A stretch of 64,000 nt of DNA from Lamellibrachia columna (GCA_963662155.1 OY759262.1:11201000-11264999), one strand, 5' to 3'; shown: positions 31,265 to 43,227, numbered from the stretch's first letter. Numbers and translations are program-made. The notes: generated by a model not told the origin, from the sequence alone.

Positions 31265-31303
31265 CATGTACATGTACATGTATATGTATATACATATACA
31301 TAT
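31223..31303. repeat. Compound (TA)n / (TACATG)n microsatellite
   Basis: A TA run at 31224-31257 is followed by four TACATG-type hexamers and TATA/CATA repeats. It abuts the 3' end of the MULE fragment reading. Confidence 0.95.
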
Positions 31304-31837
31304 TAGAACTGACACAGCTTGATGCTGAAGTGGCTGACCTTCCATCCATGAACTTCCATCCCTAATGAACTCATGAATCTTGTCCTTCGTTTTGTTCCAC
31401 ATAGTACGGGACACAGGTGGAGGCATGTTCATCTCTCCGAGGAGACGCACAGCTTGTTGTCGGTTGCGGCCAATGCTAAACATGGCCATCTCAAATCTGG
31501 TGTTGACACTTTCACCATCAGGCTGAGAGTTCAGTTTGTAAGTGTGGCCACAGTCATGATTCATGCACTCAAATGACAGAGAACTTCGGAGTCCAGCAAT
31601 GTCCTCTGTGACAGTATACCCATGACCACCGCAGTTAGGACAAGTGTAAGCACTGACAAAGTTCACCAGATTTCGCACATCTATCAGTCTGTACCCATCA
31701 AGTTCAGTGACAACACTTCTCTTCTTGGTGTACTGTAGTTTCTATTCAGAAGCACACGGCTTGGCAGTTTCTTTCAATGGTCGTGTATACTTGTTGCCAT
31801 AAAATTTCCGCTTCTTTGTGGGCTTTGCCCGTGGCAT
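31304..31837 (-). pseudogene. Second MULE-lineage transposase N-terminal fragment with nonsense codon
   Basis: The reading starts at ATG 31837 (MPRAKPTKKRKFYGNKYTRP, a basic N-terminus) and continues ELDGYRLIDVRNLVNFVSAY. A zinc-ribbon follows (CPNCGGHGYTV...FECMNHDCGHTYKL), then NTRFEMAMFSIGRNRQQAVR and MNMPPPVSRTMWNKTKDKIH. This is the conserved N-terminal domain of metazoan MULE transposases. A TAG at 31742-31744 interrupts codon 32. The fragment ends at the compound microsatellite, so the catalytic core is missing. At aligned positions it differs greatly from the 5-7 kb copy, so it is a separate lineage. Confidence 0.78.
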
Positions 31838-32032
31838 GATGACACTCGAGTAGTGACGAACCTGGAAAGTAAACAGTGTGATAAATTATTCAGTTATGCC
31901 AAAAGTAATCAAAAGGTAGTGAAATTAGCTTGCCTCAGCTAAATTATCTGAATAATAACACTACTTTGACAACATTTTGCAGTAAAAACACCATCAATTA
32001 AATGTATTGGAACTATTACAACATGGTCACAG

Positions 32033-32109
32033 GCCTAGACCCCCTAGACAGCCCCAGTCAGGATACTAGTTAGTCACTTGTCTGACTTAGTGACCTGCCC
32101 CGTCTAGGC
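32033..32109. repeat. Imperfect inverted repeat / cruciform-capable segment
   Basis: The arms GCCTAGAC (32033-32040) and GTCTAGGC (32102-32109) are perfect complements. An inner pair, GTCAC (32073-32077) and GTGAC (32090-32094), is nested between them. It lies about 200 bp upstream (minus sense) of the MULE fragment start. Confidence 0.65.
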
Positions 32110-32201
32110 TAGTTAGACTGGCAGTAGGCAAACATTTTCGCCCCGCTCTTCGTCTCTGGGGCGAAAGGCCTGACGTGCATTTGCTAAAGCGCCATTTTGG
32201 C

Positions 32202-32229
32202 AGTTCCGTAGCCATTTGGCTACGGAACT
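32202..32229. repeat. Perfect 12-bp hairpin with 4-nt loop
   Basis: AGTTCCGTAGCC (32202-32213), loop ATTT, GGCTACGGAACT (32218-32229). The stem is fully complementary. It could be a structured RNA element, a cruciform or part of a transposon end. Confidence 0.85.
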
Positions 32230-34440
32230 AATAACTTAAGTTTTAAAACCGATACGCACTAACCGTTTCACATGTGTATTCTGTGACATACCACCGACAA
32301 TTGGGCGTCAAGAAACTGAAGAAATGTGCTCCAAATAATTACTTATGAGTACTTTTATCGGTGACATAGAAAACATTTCACAATTAGCCGCCATACTGTG
32401 CACGTGATGTTGCCTTTTGGTCACATGATCAAACGCGATTTCGTGTAGAATGAGGCCAGAAGCACAGACATAAATAAAACACCCGTTAGTAAGTTAGTAG
32501 TTTATAGGGGCATTATTAATGATGTAACTCTATGGCCAGCAGACGGCAATTCTTAGCGTGACCTTATATAGATCTATGGAAATCCCGCGTGCTATTCTCG
32601 CTCCCAACAACATCCGGTTATATACAAACCTTGACAAGCACATGCGTTCTGACAAAAAGGTAATAATTTCACACTTTTACATGGTTATTGTCAGGTAACT
32701 TTAGTGACATACATATAAGAATGCATACAGACACGAAAGACGTGTTTATTGCTCTGTTTATGGCGTTTTTGTAAGGTTTCACGTTTCATGAAAATACTTA
32801 CGTTTCGGCCGAGCGAGATCTTCGCCGTACTAGTAGCAACAGCCAGATAGAAAAACATTGTAGGGCGATTGACTTTGCCTAGACTGGCAGTGCCATGCCC
32901 GTGACATTTTTCGTTGCTAATTGAACAAAATAAAAACTGTACTAGTTTCTGCCTGCTAGCACTAACAAATGCATAGAGTACAACCATTCGCGAAAGGTCA
33001 GGATATTTAATATGCATGCATACATTGGACAAACTCGTGGTGCAGTTCATGCAGAAATTACAAAGAAACACGTTAGAAGGTCCGAATCAACTTTGAACAT
33101 TTGAAACTGCCGGGTCTATGGGAGCGTAAAAAACACAACTGCACACTTGGAATTCAAAACGCACAATGAAGACCCAACTGCCCGTTTTCACTACATAATA
33201 TAACGGGGACGCTCCACATAATGACCATAACGACGTGTCCACCTTCCCACGATGTTAACGGTCAAGCAATTCGAAGTGATCATTGCGCTACTAGGACCGC
33301 CCATCCTCGCGGGGTGTTTGTAATAATGAAACTGAGCTAGCTCAGATGTGGAAGCAGAGAAGCAAGGAATATAATAATTTTCATTGCTACAAAAGCAGTT
33401 AGCAAGGATTGTCAGAAATGTATACTATTGCCATTATACAAAATGGATTATAATGTGAATTGCATATATTACAGCTATCTGATTTTGTAAAACTAAAAAC
33501 TCCCAATATAATGTGTGAAACAAACAAAAAGTTGTTACCAAATAATATGCTGTGGTTATTCAACAGTTTATGACACAACACGTGAAAACTTAAGACAGTT
33601 ATTTGCAAGAATGACTCTAAAAGCCAAATGTATATCTGTACAAGGTATACAATTATGAAATAAGCAAATTTGGACATATGCAATATAAAATGCGAGAACA
33701 TGTACTGTCCATGTGAATACATTTATTCAAGTAGTGGTCCCATGATGGTGCGACAGCTACTATGTTATGTAATGTAATATTCTACATTCTTAGGGTTTGA
33801 TGGGTTTAACATAGAAAACTACTATCCCACTGGAGAAAAAATTAGATAACAATGAGAGGAAGCGTGTAACTTGTTATGTTCATTACCTTGTTGCACTAAC
33901 CAACATTGTCTAGGCTGTCAAAGAAGTACCTTTTGAAATACCAGAGACAGCAAAGGAGGCTCAGTTGTAGACCATTCCGAAGACATGACACTGTTCCTGC
34001 TGCACATCATTGTTCACAACAGCAAATATGGGTCGGACTGCAAACGTCAATAATGTAACCGAGCCAAATATGTGTTTCCTTCATAACAATCAGGCTCCAT
34101 ATCACCATCATTTAAGACGTCAAGCTGAATGATGTGGCAGTATAATATTTAGTTGGTATCAACCACATTTCCCTTTTGACACAAAACCGTGTACCTACCA
34201 TCTCGAGTCAGCAACCGATGACTTCACTGACCACCAAGCCACTATAAAACAAACACAATATCCACAGTTGACAAAATAGTGTCAGTATGCGCTGTTCTTA
34301 GTTCACACGACAGCAGTTTGCTGTCGTGATCCACAGTAGGAACCACGAGAAGGTGACACGCGCTTTTCCCACCACAAGTATTGTGTGCATGCAGTATAAG
34401 TGTGAAAAGTTGTGCCTGAAACTGAACCATCTCCATCATT
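32230..34440. other. Largely featureless 2.2-kb interval
   Basis: No coding exon could be supported on either strand. Composition is slightly richer in CG dinucleotides around 32.4-33.3 kb than its surroundings. It could hold a promoter region, but no specific site was recognised. Confidence 0.35.
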
Positions 34441-34463
34441 AGCTAGGATACCGCTACCAGTGG

Positions 34464-34825
34464 TCATTGGGGCCCATCTCTGTATCCTTTCAGAATATGG
34501 TCGAAGATGTTAGCAACATATCCTATAGAAAGATACATTTCATAATATTAGTATTTTCGTTTACTTTAACATGTTCTCAAGAAAATTGTACTTCTAAAAC
34601 AAATGGAATTTTTTTTTGTCGAATATGAATTAATTAAATATAATTTTGGAAGAGCATAACATGTCACCATATATAGGCTATGTCAAAGCTGGTGTGTTTG
34701 GTCGCAAAATTATTGACAAGACTGCAAAAAACCTAACCCTAACCCTGGTCTGGTGAGTTTCCTGACATCTTGCAGCACATTCTTGAGTAACAGTTCCTCC
34801 TGCAATATTACTGCAACCTTAGAAC
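34464..34825 (-). CDS. Two candidate terminal exons of unrecognised gene
   Basis: 34825-34749 follows the acceptor TATTTTCAG and reads SKVAVILQEELLLKNVLQDV then RKLTRPG. 34522-34464 follows TTTCTATAG and reads YVANIFDHILKGYRDGPQ*. Both start in phase 1. The donor of the first is unclear because it runs into a TTAGGGTTAGG stretch. They are probably the 3' exons of the gene whose other exons lie at 35.6-37.8 kb. No family was recognised. Confidence 0.35.
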
Positions 34826-35344
34826 CTGAAAATAAAATACTACAAATATTACATATTGCAATATTTTGAGGATTTATTAGGAGTATGGAGATATGAATAT
34901 TATAAGATTTGTCCAGTTAATGTCAAAATGGGTTATTCTGTATGAGAAAATTTTCTGTATATTCTAAGCTAAAACTTAAAAAAAAAAACTGTACATGTCT
35001 ATGTTAATTTGTATTCAGTAGTGGCTTCATTACCTGGAACAAGCCACTCTGGTTTGGTTTGTACCCAAAATAATTTAATTGTTAATTGAATTAAAGTTAA
35101 TTGTTAATTTAATTGGACAATTTGGGAGGTTAATTTAATTGGAACATTTCTGATTTAATCGTAATTTAATTAATTAACTTTTCAAGTTAATTGCCCCATG
35201 CAAGGTAGTTTATGCAAAACTATCAGTAACTTTAATAAATGCATTTGTTATATGTAAATGCATCATTACAGTTGTAGATTTTAGTGATAATTACTATCGT
35301 AGGTAGTCCTTGAATATATGGTATTAAACTACGCTGAGTCAATA

Positions 35345-35587
35345 TTATTGACCCCTAATGGCTTTTGCTGGTTGGTGAATAAATAATATTTGCATGGGAT
35401 CTTTTACTTCGCCTGGCACAGACACCAGATAGAAGGGACCAATGGCTTTTACTGTCTCTTCCGAAAGACACAGGCAAAGTGGGGTAAACGAAATTGCCCA
35501 AGCTATGAAACGGCGGAGGGGGTATCAAACCCCGGTCCCTTCGACCAAAAGCTCGGCGCTCTATCACACGACTACCGTGCCACACTA
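35345..35587 (-). mobile_element. tRNA-derived SINE
   Basis: On the minus strand the head carries a tRNA-like A box (GGTAGTCGTGTGATAGAGCG) and B box (GGGTTTGATACC), followed by a body with TTTCGGAAGAGACAGTAAAAG and a conserved-looking GTAAAAGATCCC module near the 3' end. This is the usual architecture of Pol III SINEs in invertebrates. It probably sits in an intron of the minus-strand gene on both sides. Confidence 0.8.
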
Positions 35588-35645
35588 ATGTTGTATTGAA
35601 AATCTCAGAGGAATGGAAAACCAAAAATGTACACAATAATACTAA

Positions 35646-35896
35646 CTCTTCATCAATGGACTCCTCATCATTGGTCTCTTCTGCAGCATCCAGAATAGAG
35701 AGGTCAGATGGTTTCTAGTCACTGGATGACTGTACTGGTGACGACAAGATGAAGGGAGAGGGCGATGGTGGCTCAGCTGGAGTCTTCTTGGGTTTAGACA
35801 TTAGACAGGGTGGCTCAAGTTGAATGTCGACAGAGGTATCATCCAAGCTGTACTGTGACCCTGTGTCACATGTCACCACCATGTCTGTCTGAATCT
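35646..35896 (-). CDS. Candidate internal exon with in-frame TAG
   Basis: After the acceptor TTCCAG it reads IQTDMVVTCDTGSQYSLDDT, SVDIQLEPPCLMSKPKKTPA and EPPSPSPFILSSPVQSSSD, then TAG at 35715-35717. The same frame continues KPSDLSILDAAEETNDEESI. The composition is acidic and Ser/Pro-rich, as in a disordered region. The stop suggests decay, or a splice donor before it (GTGACT). Confidence 0.4.
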
Positions 35897-36480
35897 CTGG
35901 AATGTAGAATAATCATTTATGCAAAAAGAAAGTTCATAATAATTATGTATATTTGCTGACATAGAGACTACACGCCAAAGATGTAGTGGTAATAATGCTG
36001 AGAGAAATACAATTGTGATCTATTTTCTTGTATGGTATATAAATGTACTAATACTTATGTTGGTAAAGACAGACATTCATGACACAATTCTTTACAAATA
36101 TTAATGATGTTTTCATTCACATTTCCACTGTCTTTTGGCTTCATATATCAGGCACTGTCTTATTTTTAATAGACTTGTCTGGTTTTTGGTCTGCAGGTGG
36201 TATAAATCTACCACAGTTGCTACAGGGCTTTCACAAAACCATAAAATTATGATATACTGATGGTCTCACCAGGCTCGAGCTCCCTCCCTAAAATTGCATG
36301 CCATAAGCTGTGAACATTTTAAACAGTTAGCTTGAAAATTGTAGATTTTGGGTCATCTTGCCCATGTTAATTTCCCTGCCCTTTCCGCCTGCAACTATAG
36401 ATAAAATATTATGTGTCATTTTTGTAATAGTGGGTAGCAAAAATTCGCAATTGAATTGTTGCACAATTATTCTGATATTT
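35897..36480. other. Intron-like AT-rich interval
   Basis: It lies between candidate exons of the minus-strand gene. No conserved element was recognised. Confidence 0.35.
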
Positions 36481-36483
36481 GAC

Positions 36484-37095
36484 ACATGGCTGGAAATACC
36501 ACACACATACATATAGCTGGAGACACCACACACAGACAGATGGCTGGAGATGCCACGCACAGACAGATGGCTGGAGACACCACACACAGACAGATGGCTG
36601 GAGACACCACGCACAGACAGATGGCTGGAGACCCCACGCACAGACAGATGGCTGGAGACACCACGCACAGACAGATGACTGGAGATACCACACACAGACA
36701 CATGGTTGGAGGCACAACACACATACACATATCAGGCTGGAGATATATGGCTGGAGGCAATTCACACAGACTGATGGCTGGAGACACCACACATTAAAAC
36801 ATGGTTGGAGACACCACACACAGACACATGGCTGGAGACACCACACACAGACACATAACTGGAAACCCCACACATTAACACATGGCTGGAGACACCACAC
36901 ACTAACACATGGTTGGAGACACCACACACTAACACATGGTTGGGACAGACACATGGTTGGAAACACCACACACATACATATGGCTGGAGACACCACACAA
37001 AGATACATAGCTGGAGACACCACACACAGACACTTGGCTGGAGACACCACACACAGACACATGGCTGGAGACACTACACGCAGATATATGGCTGT
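36484..37095. repeat. 27-bp minisatellite, about 22 units
   Basis: The unit is ATGGCTGGAGACACCACACA followed by CAGACAC/G. 27 bp is a multiple of three, so long artefactual Cys/Val- or His/Thr-rich ORFs appear on both strands. Most variation is substitution, with a few short indels. It lies in a presumed intron. Confidence 0.93.
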
Positions 37096-37270
37096 AACCA
37101 GTTAGTCGTACTACATAAAACAGGATGGCATAAACCGTAACCAGTTAGTCGGACCACATAAAGTCCAGTATTGATGATTGGTCAACATTACATTAATGCA
37201 AGTAACGATACCTTTTGACAAGTTTGTACAATTTTGAAGAATTCATATAACATCTCAAGATGTGCCTTAC

Positions 37271-37818
37271 CTTAATGACATCTTCACCAAAGTAACCTTC
37301 AAACGGCCTGTATTTGAACATTGTGACAACCCAGGCTAGCTTGCATGTTGCAAAATCCGTACCACATGTGTTTGGCAGTGACACCTCCAGTATAGTGACC
37401 GAATCAGAAATTAGTTTGGTGAGTTTATTCCACAGAGGATGCCTTATATCGCAGGGCTGTGAGCAGTCTTGTTCAATGAGGTTGATGATCTTTACTTGGC
37501 GGCACAGCGTCAGATTACCATGTTGAGGTGGATCAAACTTCAGTGATACATCATCAGTGTTGTCAGGATTATAAGCAGGAAGGATGTAAGCCATATCTGG
37601 GGAAGATGAATACTTCCCACTGTTTTCTTGCATTGTTACCATGGTGACAGATGATGGGGAAAGACACCACATCCTCTCTCAAACATCTGAAGAGTAGGAG
37701 AATCTGATGTATTCCTTATGATGACTAACAACTTGCCTTCAACAAAGAGTGCTGGCTCCTCATCAGTCCTGTGTTCCCACACAGTGAAGTAGCAGTTTCC
37801 CTGTAGCAGTTGGCACAC
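37271..37818 (-). CDS. Candidate exon(s) of unrecognised gene
   Basis: 37818-37690 reads GNCYFTVWEHRTDEEPALFV and EGKLLVIIRNTSDSPTLQMF. In another frame 37672-37271 reads SSSPDMAYILPAYNPDNTDD, VSLKFDPPQHGNLTLCRQVK, PLWNKLTKLISDSVTILEVS and KYRPFEGYFGEDVIK, ending at a good donor AAG|GTAAGG. The change of frame near 37680 needs a small intron or a frameshift. The composition looks protein-like (balanced, no low complexity), but I recognise no family. Confidence 0.45.
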
Positions 37819-38229
37819 GGAGTATAAGTCAACATGCCATCAAGAGCCAGACTCAGTTGAGAAACATCTGTCACACAAACACAAACACTTCAGCTGTAAC
37901 CCACATGTCACACAAACACATCAAGAAAACTGTTATGTTGGAACTTAACCATGTTGGAACTTAACCATTGATATATTAAATCAATGGTAACCTGACTGAC
38001 GAATTGGTCAAGAAATTTAATTGATGAGAAACTCTAATAGTTTAATAATCCAACATTACAATAATCAATATATTCATCAATGAGTTGTTCAAAAAAGTTA
38101 TCCATCAACGTATTAAAACAACCAATCAGCTAGCCAACACATGAAATTACCCATTCTGTTGGTGAATGAATGTATCAGAACCTCTGTTATTGGATAACTA
38201 TAACTGTTCAATATACCAGTGCTTCTCAT
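37819..38229. other. No feature seen
   Basis: CACAAACAC-rich patches (37860-37925) precede AT-rich sequence. No ORF or repeat family was recognised. Confidence 0.35.
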
Positions 38230-40102
38230 TTCAAAGTCTCCTTTACACAAGTTGTGCAACTTTATTTTAACATCTGTCTAAAAATGTGCTGTATTATGGG
38301 GGATATCTCTTTAGCAGTTTTCTTTAGTATTTTTGCAGGAATGTCGGATGGCCCTGGCGCTTTGTTGGAGTTTAGAGCTACAAGCTGTTTTATGATGCCG
38401 CTCCGATTTCTAGGGTTTGAATTGAGGGAGATGGTGATGGGCCTTTTGTTGGGATAGGAAGTTGTTCATTTGTAAAAAAAATGATTTGAAGAGGTCATTG
38501 AGAGCATTTGCTTTGTCATGGTCGGCTGTTTTCAAGTCGTTATTTACTTTTAGTACTGGAATGCCAAGATTTTTTGTTTTATTTTGTTTTGTCTGATGAA
38601 AGACCAACATTGTTTTGGATTTGTCGTCAAACTTTTTCCCATGTTGTTAATGTAACTGTTATAGGATTTGGTCACTTCTTTGGTGGATAATTTTCTTAAA
38701 TTTTCCCAATGTTTTTTTGGCTTTAGCATGAGTTTTGTCCCTTTTTCTCTGTAGGCTAATAATGCTTCTTGTGGTTCAGTGTAGGTGTTGTTTAGATTTT
38801 GTCATGGGGCTAGCGATGGATTCTCCTATCAGGTTAGTGTAGTGTTTATGAAAGAAGTCCCAATTTGAGTTTACATCTTGTTTATCTGGTTTTCGAGTAA
38901 AGTACTGCTGAGCAAGCTGGGTGCATTTCGCTTCAAGGGATTCCCAGTTTGCAGATCTGTAGTTGTATACTTTGTGTGGTGGTTTTTTTTTTCTGAGAAT
39001 GGCTTCATGATCACTAATGCCAGCCACTGTGTTTATGGTGGAGATAAGGAATGGGTTTGATGTAAGTACTAGGTCTAATATATTTCCGGAATCTAATCGG
39101 TTGGGTTCATTTACTATATTAACTAGTCCAAATTCCACAACTATTTCAATTAGTTTGTTATGTTTCACAGTTGTTTGTTGGTTTGTTGCACACACATTCT
39201 CTCAGTCAATGTCAGGAAGGTTTAGATCTCCAGCTAGAATGACAGATGGGGTATCTTGTAGCTACGGTATAGAATGGAGAGATTCATGTAAGGCTTCTAG
39301 AGATGTGTAGTCATTTGGAGGTCTGTAGTAGGATGCCAGATAGATATATAGCTTTTTTATGCACAGAGTGTATTTTTGATCAAATAATTTCACAGGTTGT
39401 GTTTAGTTTGTCTTGGGGGCTGCTATAATGTCATTTCGGAGTGCTATAAAAACACCTCCACCGTGGATGTTACGATATTTTTGGATTGCTTAAGAATTTG
39501 TGGGGAGCACATAGTATGTGGGGATACTTGAGTTGAGTTTGGTTTTAACTAGAAAGATTATGTCAGGGTTTGTTGAGTTTATTGTTGCCTGCCATAGGGA
39601 TACTTTGTTAGTGCTCTTGATGCTGAATGCAGTTTATCAGCAATTTAGGCTTACTTGTTATCTTTGCTCGGTCAGGAGTAGACGTATTAGCTGGATTTGG
39701 TGCAAATGTAGGATTCGTATCATCAGAGATATTTGTGTAGTCACTGCTGTGTGGAAGTGACTCAAGGACTGAGTTAGGGTTTGGAGTATTAATGTTGCTG
39801 GTGAATAGATACACAGAATAGTTAGGCAATCCACAGCAAGAACAGAACCAAAGCACACTACGATATTTTAATTGTTCTTATGTGGTGTCATTAATTTGGA
39901 CACATGCAGTATGGTACGAACTGTCACATTGATCACACTGTATGGCATGGTGGTGATCATGTACCTCATGGCTGCAGGTGCCACATGGATATTTTGGAGA
40001 GGGATCTGGGGTGGGACCAGGGTTTGTGTGAATGTACCCTGCTTGTATTATAAGGCCACATATATATAATAGAGATAGGGTATAGGGCTTAGTTGGCATC
40101 AT
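38230..40102 (-). mobile_element. Decayed LINE: PHD finger, endonuclease, start of RT
   Basis: It begins MPTKPYTLSLLYICGLIIQA, then a PHD-type finger (CGTCSHEVHDHHHAIQCDQC, SSYHTACVQI, LWFCSCCGLPNYS). Endonuclease pieces follow (LVNIVNEPNRLDSGNILDLV, AGISDHEAI), then the linker and RT start (LNSNKAPGPSDIPAKILKKT). Frame changes occur at 39.6, 39.2-38.8 and 38.4 kb. The RT palm is missing, so the copy is 3'-truncated or rearranged at about 38.23 kb. A PHD finger ahead of the endonuclease is known in CR1/L2-type elements of aquatic invertebrates. Confidence 0.82.
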
Positions 40103-40840
40103 TTTGTTTTTTCTTTGTGGTTGAGAACGTTGGGAATGGTGGCAGGTTTCTTGTCAGCATGGCTGAGAATGTTGTTGTGGAATCCTCATTGTTGGTGGCA
40201 ATTTGATACAGGTACAGAGGCGAGAGTGGTGTAAAATAAAGTGGTTTTGAATTTTCTTGTGAAAGTATGTATTAGTAGATGTTTGCTATAACTTGCCTTT
40301 AGAGGGCTAAAGTCACATTAGATCAAATATGTACTAAACTGTTTAAAAGTGCATGTGCACGGTTTGGGCTAGTGCGAACATAGACAGATAGTCAGTAGGA
40401 AATCTAGATGTGTGTTATGTCTGTGGTCCTCGGCTGACTCAGGAACTCTGGGTATATGAAAATACAGGGGTGGCAATAAAGCACCCGAAGAAGGGCCTGT
40501 TTCTTAGTACAAGATGTGATAAAAACAGGGTAGGATTAGAAATTCTAAGCTAAGTGTATCTAGTTTATATTTATAACTAATACACAGTATATTGAAATTT
40601 AAATACATGCACTATTTTTAGTTGTGTTGGGGATGATTTGGGTTTCGCGAGTTTTAACGACTACAGTTTACATCCGTCATCTTGATTTGTTCAATGTTAA
40701 GCAAGGTAAACGCAGCTGATTGAGTAAATTTGGTTTAGGAACGTGTGATCTCTAACGTTATAACACGATTATATTCTGATTTTGACACTGTTGCATATCT
40801 GTAAGATTGGGGTGTAAAGAGCCTTTAGAAATGTCACGAA
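40103..40840. other. Upstream flank of decayed LINE, no gene
   Basis: Probably 5' UTR of the minus-strand LINE followed by unrelated AT-rich DNA. No coding or repeat signal was identified. Confidence 0.35.
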
Positions 40841-41066
40841 CCTGTCACTATGAGACAGGATATGAAAAGACAGACACTAATCTGTCATTATGAGACAGGA
40901 GTTGACCAGACATACACTAATATGTCACTATGAGACAGTAGATGACAAGACAAACACGAACCTGTCACTATGAGACAGGAGATAACATAACAGACATAAA
41001 CATGTCACTATGAGACAGGAGATGACAAGACAGACATAAATATGTCACCATGAGTCAGGAGATGAT
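40841..41066. repeat. 40-bp minisatellite, about 5.5 units
   Basis: The unit begins CTGTCACTATGAGACAGGAG and continues ATGACAAGACAGACA(C/T)(A/T)AA. CTGTC...GACAG gives each unit a small inverted repeat. Two further short blocks of the same unit occur at about 41127-41235 and 42267-42375. Confidence 0.92.
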
Positions 41067-43225
41067 AATAACACTGTTCCTAAGATGCAATAACTAAAGT
41101 AATTTCCTTTAAAAAAAAAATTATTAGTCACCATGAGACAGGAGATTACAAAATTAACACTAACATGTCGCTATGAGACAGGCGATGACAAGACAGACAT
41201 TAACCTGTCACTATGAAACAGGACATGACAGTCATGGGTTAATTTCAATTGTTAATTTAATTAACTCAATTAATTTAATTTAATTAATTGATTTACAAGA
41301 AAAGGTAAAGGCTAAATTAGCTTCACCAAAATGGGGTAATTTTATTCTATTTAATTGACAAATTCCAAATTAACTCTCAATTAAGTGCTCATTTAACAGT
41401 AGGTATTACTGTATAGTTCACACCCATGTTACTCAGGCATTTCCAAAAGGCAGTCACCATTCCAGTGATTAGTCTGACAGAGATAAGGTTAAGGTATGTA
41501 TGAATGGGAGGGAGAATATCTCTCGACATTAATACTGTCTGTACCAACTGGAGTTACTGGTCATTCAGGCACATGTGAATTGGAGGGACGGCCTAGACAA
41601 TAGAATGTCCTCTTTTAGTGTGGTAAGTTGATGACAAATGGTGGCTTCTGCAAATCTGCAAAATACTTGGCTGGTAACCTGCAGCCAAATGGACCTATAC
41701 ATTAGACTATGTATCTATATATTTTCGGTATGTCCGCAAGCATACATATATCATGCATAGAAAAATAAAATAGCTTCAGTTTGGTATCTTTTTACAGCGC
41801 CAACTGGTAACAAAAGTAAGCCAATTCAAGTGATACATAAAAAAATTGTGTATAAATATTTAAATACTAGTGTATAAAGGGGAAACCTAATGAGTTAGCA
41901 TTAACACATTGCATAAATAACACTTTGATGCATAGAAATTATGTATGTAGTTACCCGGTTTTGTTAATTTGGTGGTGGAATACTGGAGGAAACTCCACAC
42001 CCTGCAAATCCTCAGCCACAAATTTACATTCCTTTCAGAAAAGAACATTAATTTTAACAAGCATCTACAACTTTTAAAATGTGATCAAATACCCCATAAA
42101 CGAATGTCTTGGTATATAAATATTGTATAAGCACATCTTTTTCCAACAAAGTTACAAAACATATTTCTTTTATAAGTCAACGCAATGTTCACATTTGTTT
42201 GATGATAATAACACTGTTCCTAAGATGCAATAACTAAAGTAATTTCCTTAAAAAAAAAATTAATTAGTCACCATGAGACAGGAGATTACAAAATAAACAC
42301 TAACATGTCACTATGAGACAGGAGATGACAAGACAGACATTCACCTGTCACTATGAAACAGTAGATGAGAGTCATGGGTTAATTTCAATTGTTAATTTAA
42401 ATAACTCAATTAATTAAATTTAATTAATCGATTAACAAGAAAAGGTAAAGGCTAAATTAACTTCACAAAACAGGGGTAATTTTATTTTATTTAATTGACA
42501 AATTCCAAATTAACTCTCAATTAAGTGCTTATTTAACAGTAGGTATTACTGTATAGTTCAAACCCACGTTACTCAGGCATTTCCAAAAGGCAGTCACCAT
42601 TCCAGTGATTAGTCTGACAGAGATAAGGTTAAGGTATGTATGAATGGGAGGGAGAATATCTCTCGACATCAATACTGTCTGTACCAACTGGAGTTACCTG
42701 GTCATTCAGGCAAATGTGAATTGGAGGGAAGGCCTAGACAATAGAATTTCCTCTTTTAGTGTGGTAAGTTAATGACAAATGGTGGCTTCTGCAAATCTAC
42801 AAAATATTTATCTGGTAACCTGCAGCCAAATGGACCTATGCATTAGATTATGTATCTATATATTTTCGGTATGTCCGCAAGCATACATATAACATGCAGA
42901 GAAAAGTAAAATAGCTTCAGTTTGTGTATTTTTACAGCGCCAATTGGTATCAAAAGCAAGCCAATTCAAGTGATACATGAGAAAATTTAAATACTAGTGT
43001 ATAAAGGGGAAACATAATGAGTTAGCATTAACACATTGCATAAATAACACTTTGATGCATAGAAATTATGTATGTAGTTACCCGGTTTTGTTAATTTGGT
43101 GGTGGAATACTGGAGGAAACTCCACACCCTGCAAATCCTCAGCCACAAATTTACATTCCTTTCAGAAAAGAACATTAATTTTAACAAGCATCTACAACTT
43201 TTAAAATGTGATCCAATACCAAATT
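41062..43225. repeat. 1.1-kb direct tandem duplication
   Basis: Copy 1 (41062-about 42105) and copy 2 (about 42202-43225) start GATGATAATAACACTGTTCC, contain the 40-bp minisatellite remnant, a TTAATT-rich patch, ACCAACTGGAGTTAC and TGGTGGAATACTGGAGGAAA in the same order, and end TTAAAATGTGAT. The offset falls from 1140 to about 1120 bp through small deletions. No coding region was recognised. Confidence 0.9.
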
Positions 43226-43227
43226 TT

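Noticed and set aside
33399..33722. Hydrophobic 107-residue minus ORF (possible membrane protein)
   Set aside because: AT-rich chance ORF with no splice context, motif or duplicate. Hydrophobicity follows from T-rich composition.
34728..34745. Telomere-like CCTAACCCTAACCC
   Set aside because: Only two units; this is too short to indicate a telomere or interstitial telomeric block.
35510..35587. tRNA gene
   Set aside because: A- and B-box-like sequences are present, but the segment does not fold into an obvious cloverleaf and continues into a SINE body.
36409..37140. Long Cys/Val-rich and His/Thr-rich ORFs on both strands
   Set aside because: They are products of a stop-free 27-bp minisatellite translated in several frames, with no non-repeat protein content.
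40841..41240. Regularly spaced repeats resembling a CRISPR array
   Set aside because: The 40-bp units are head to tail without unique spacers, vary by substitution and lie in an intron-bearing animal genome. It is a minisatellite.
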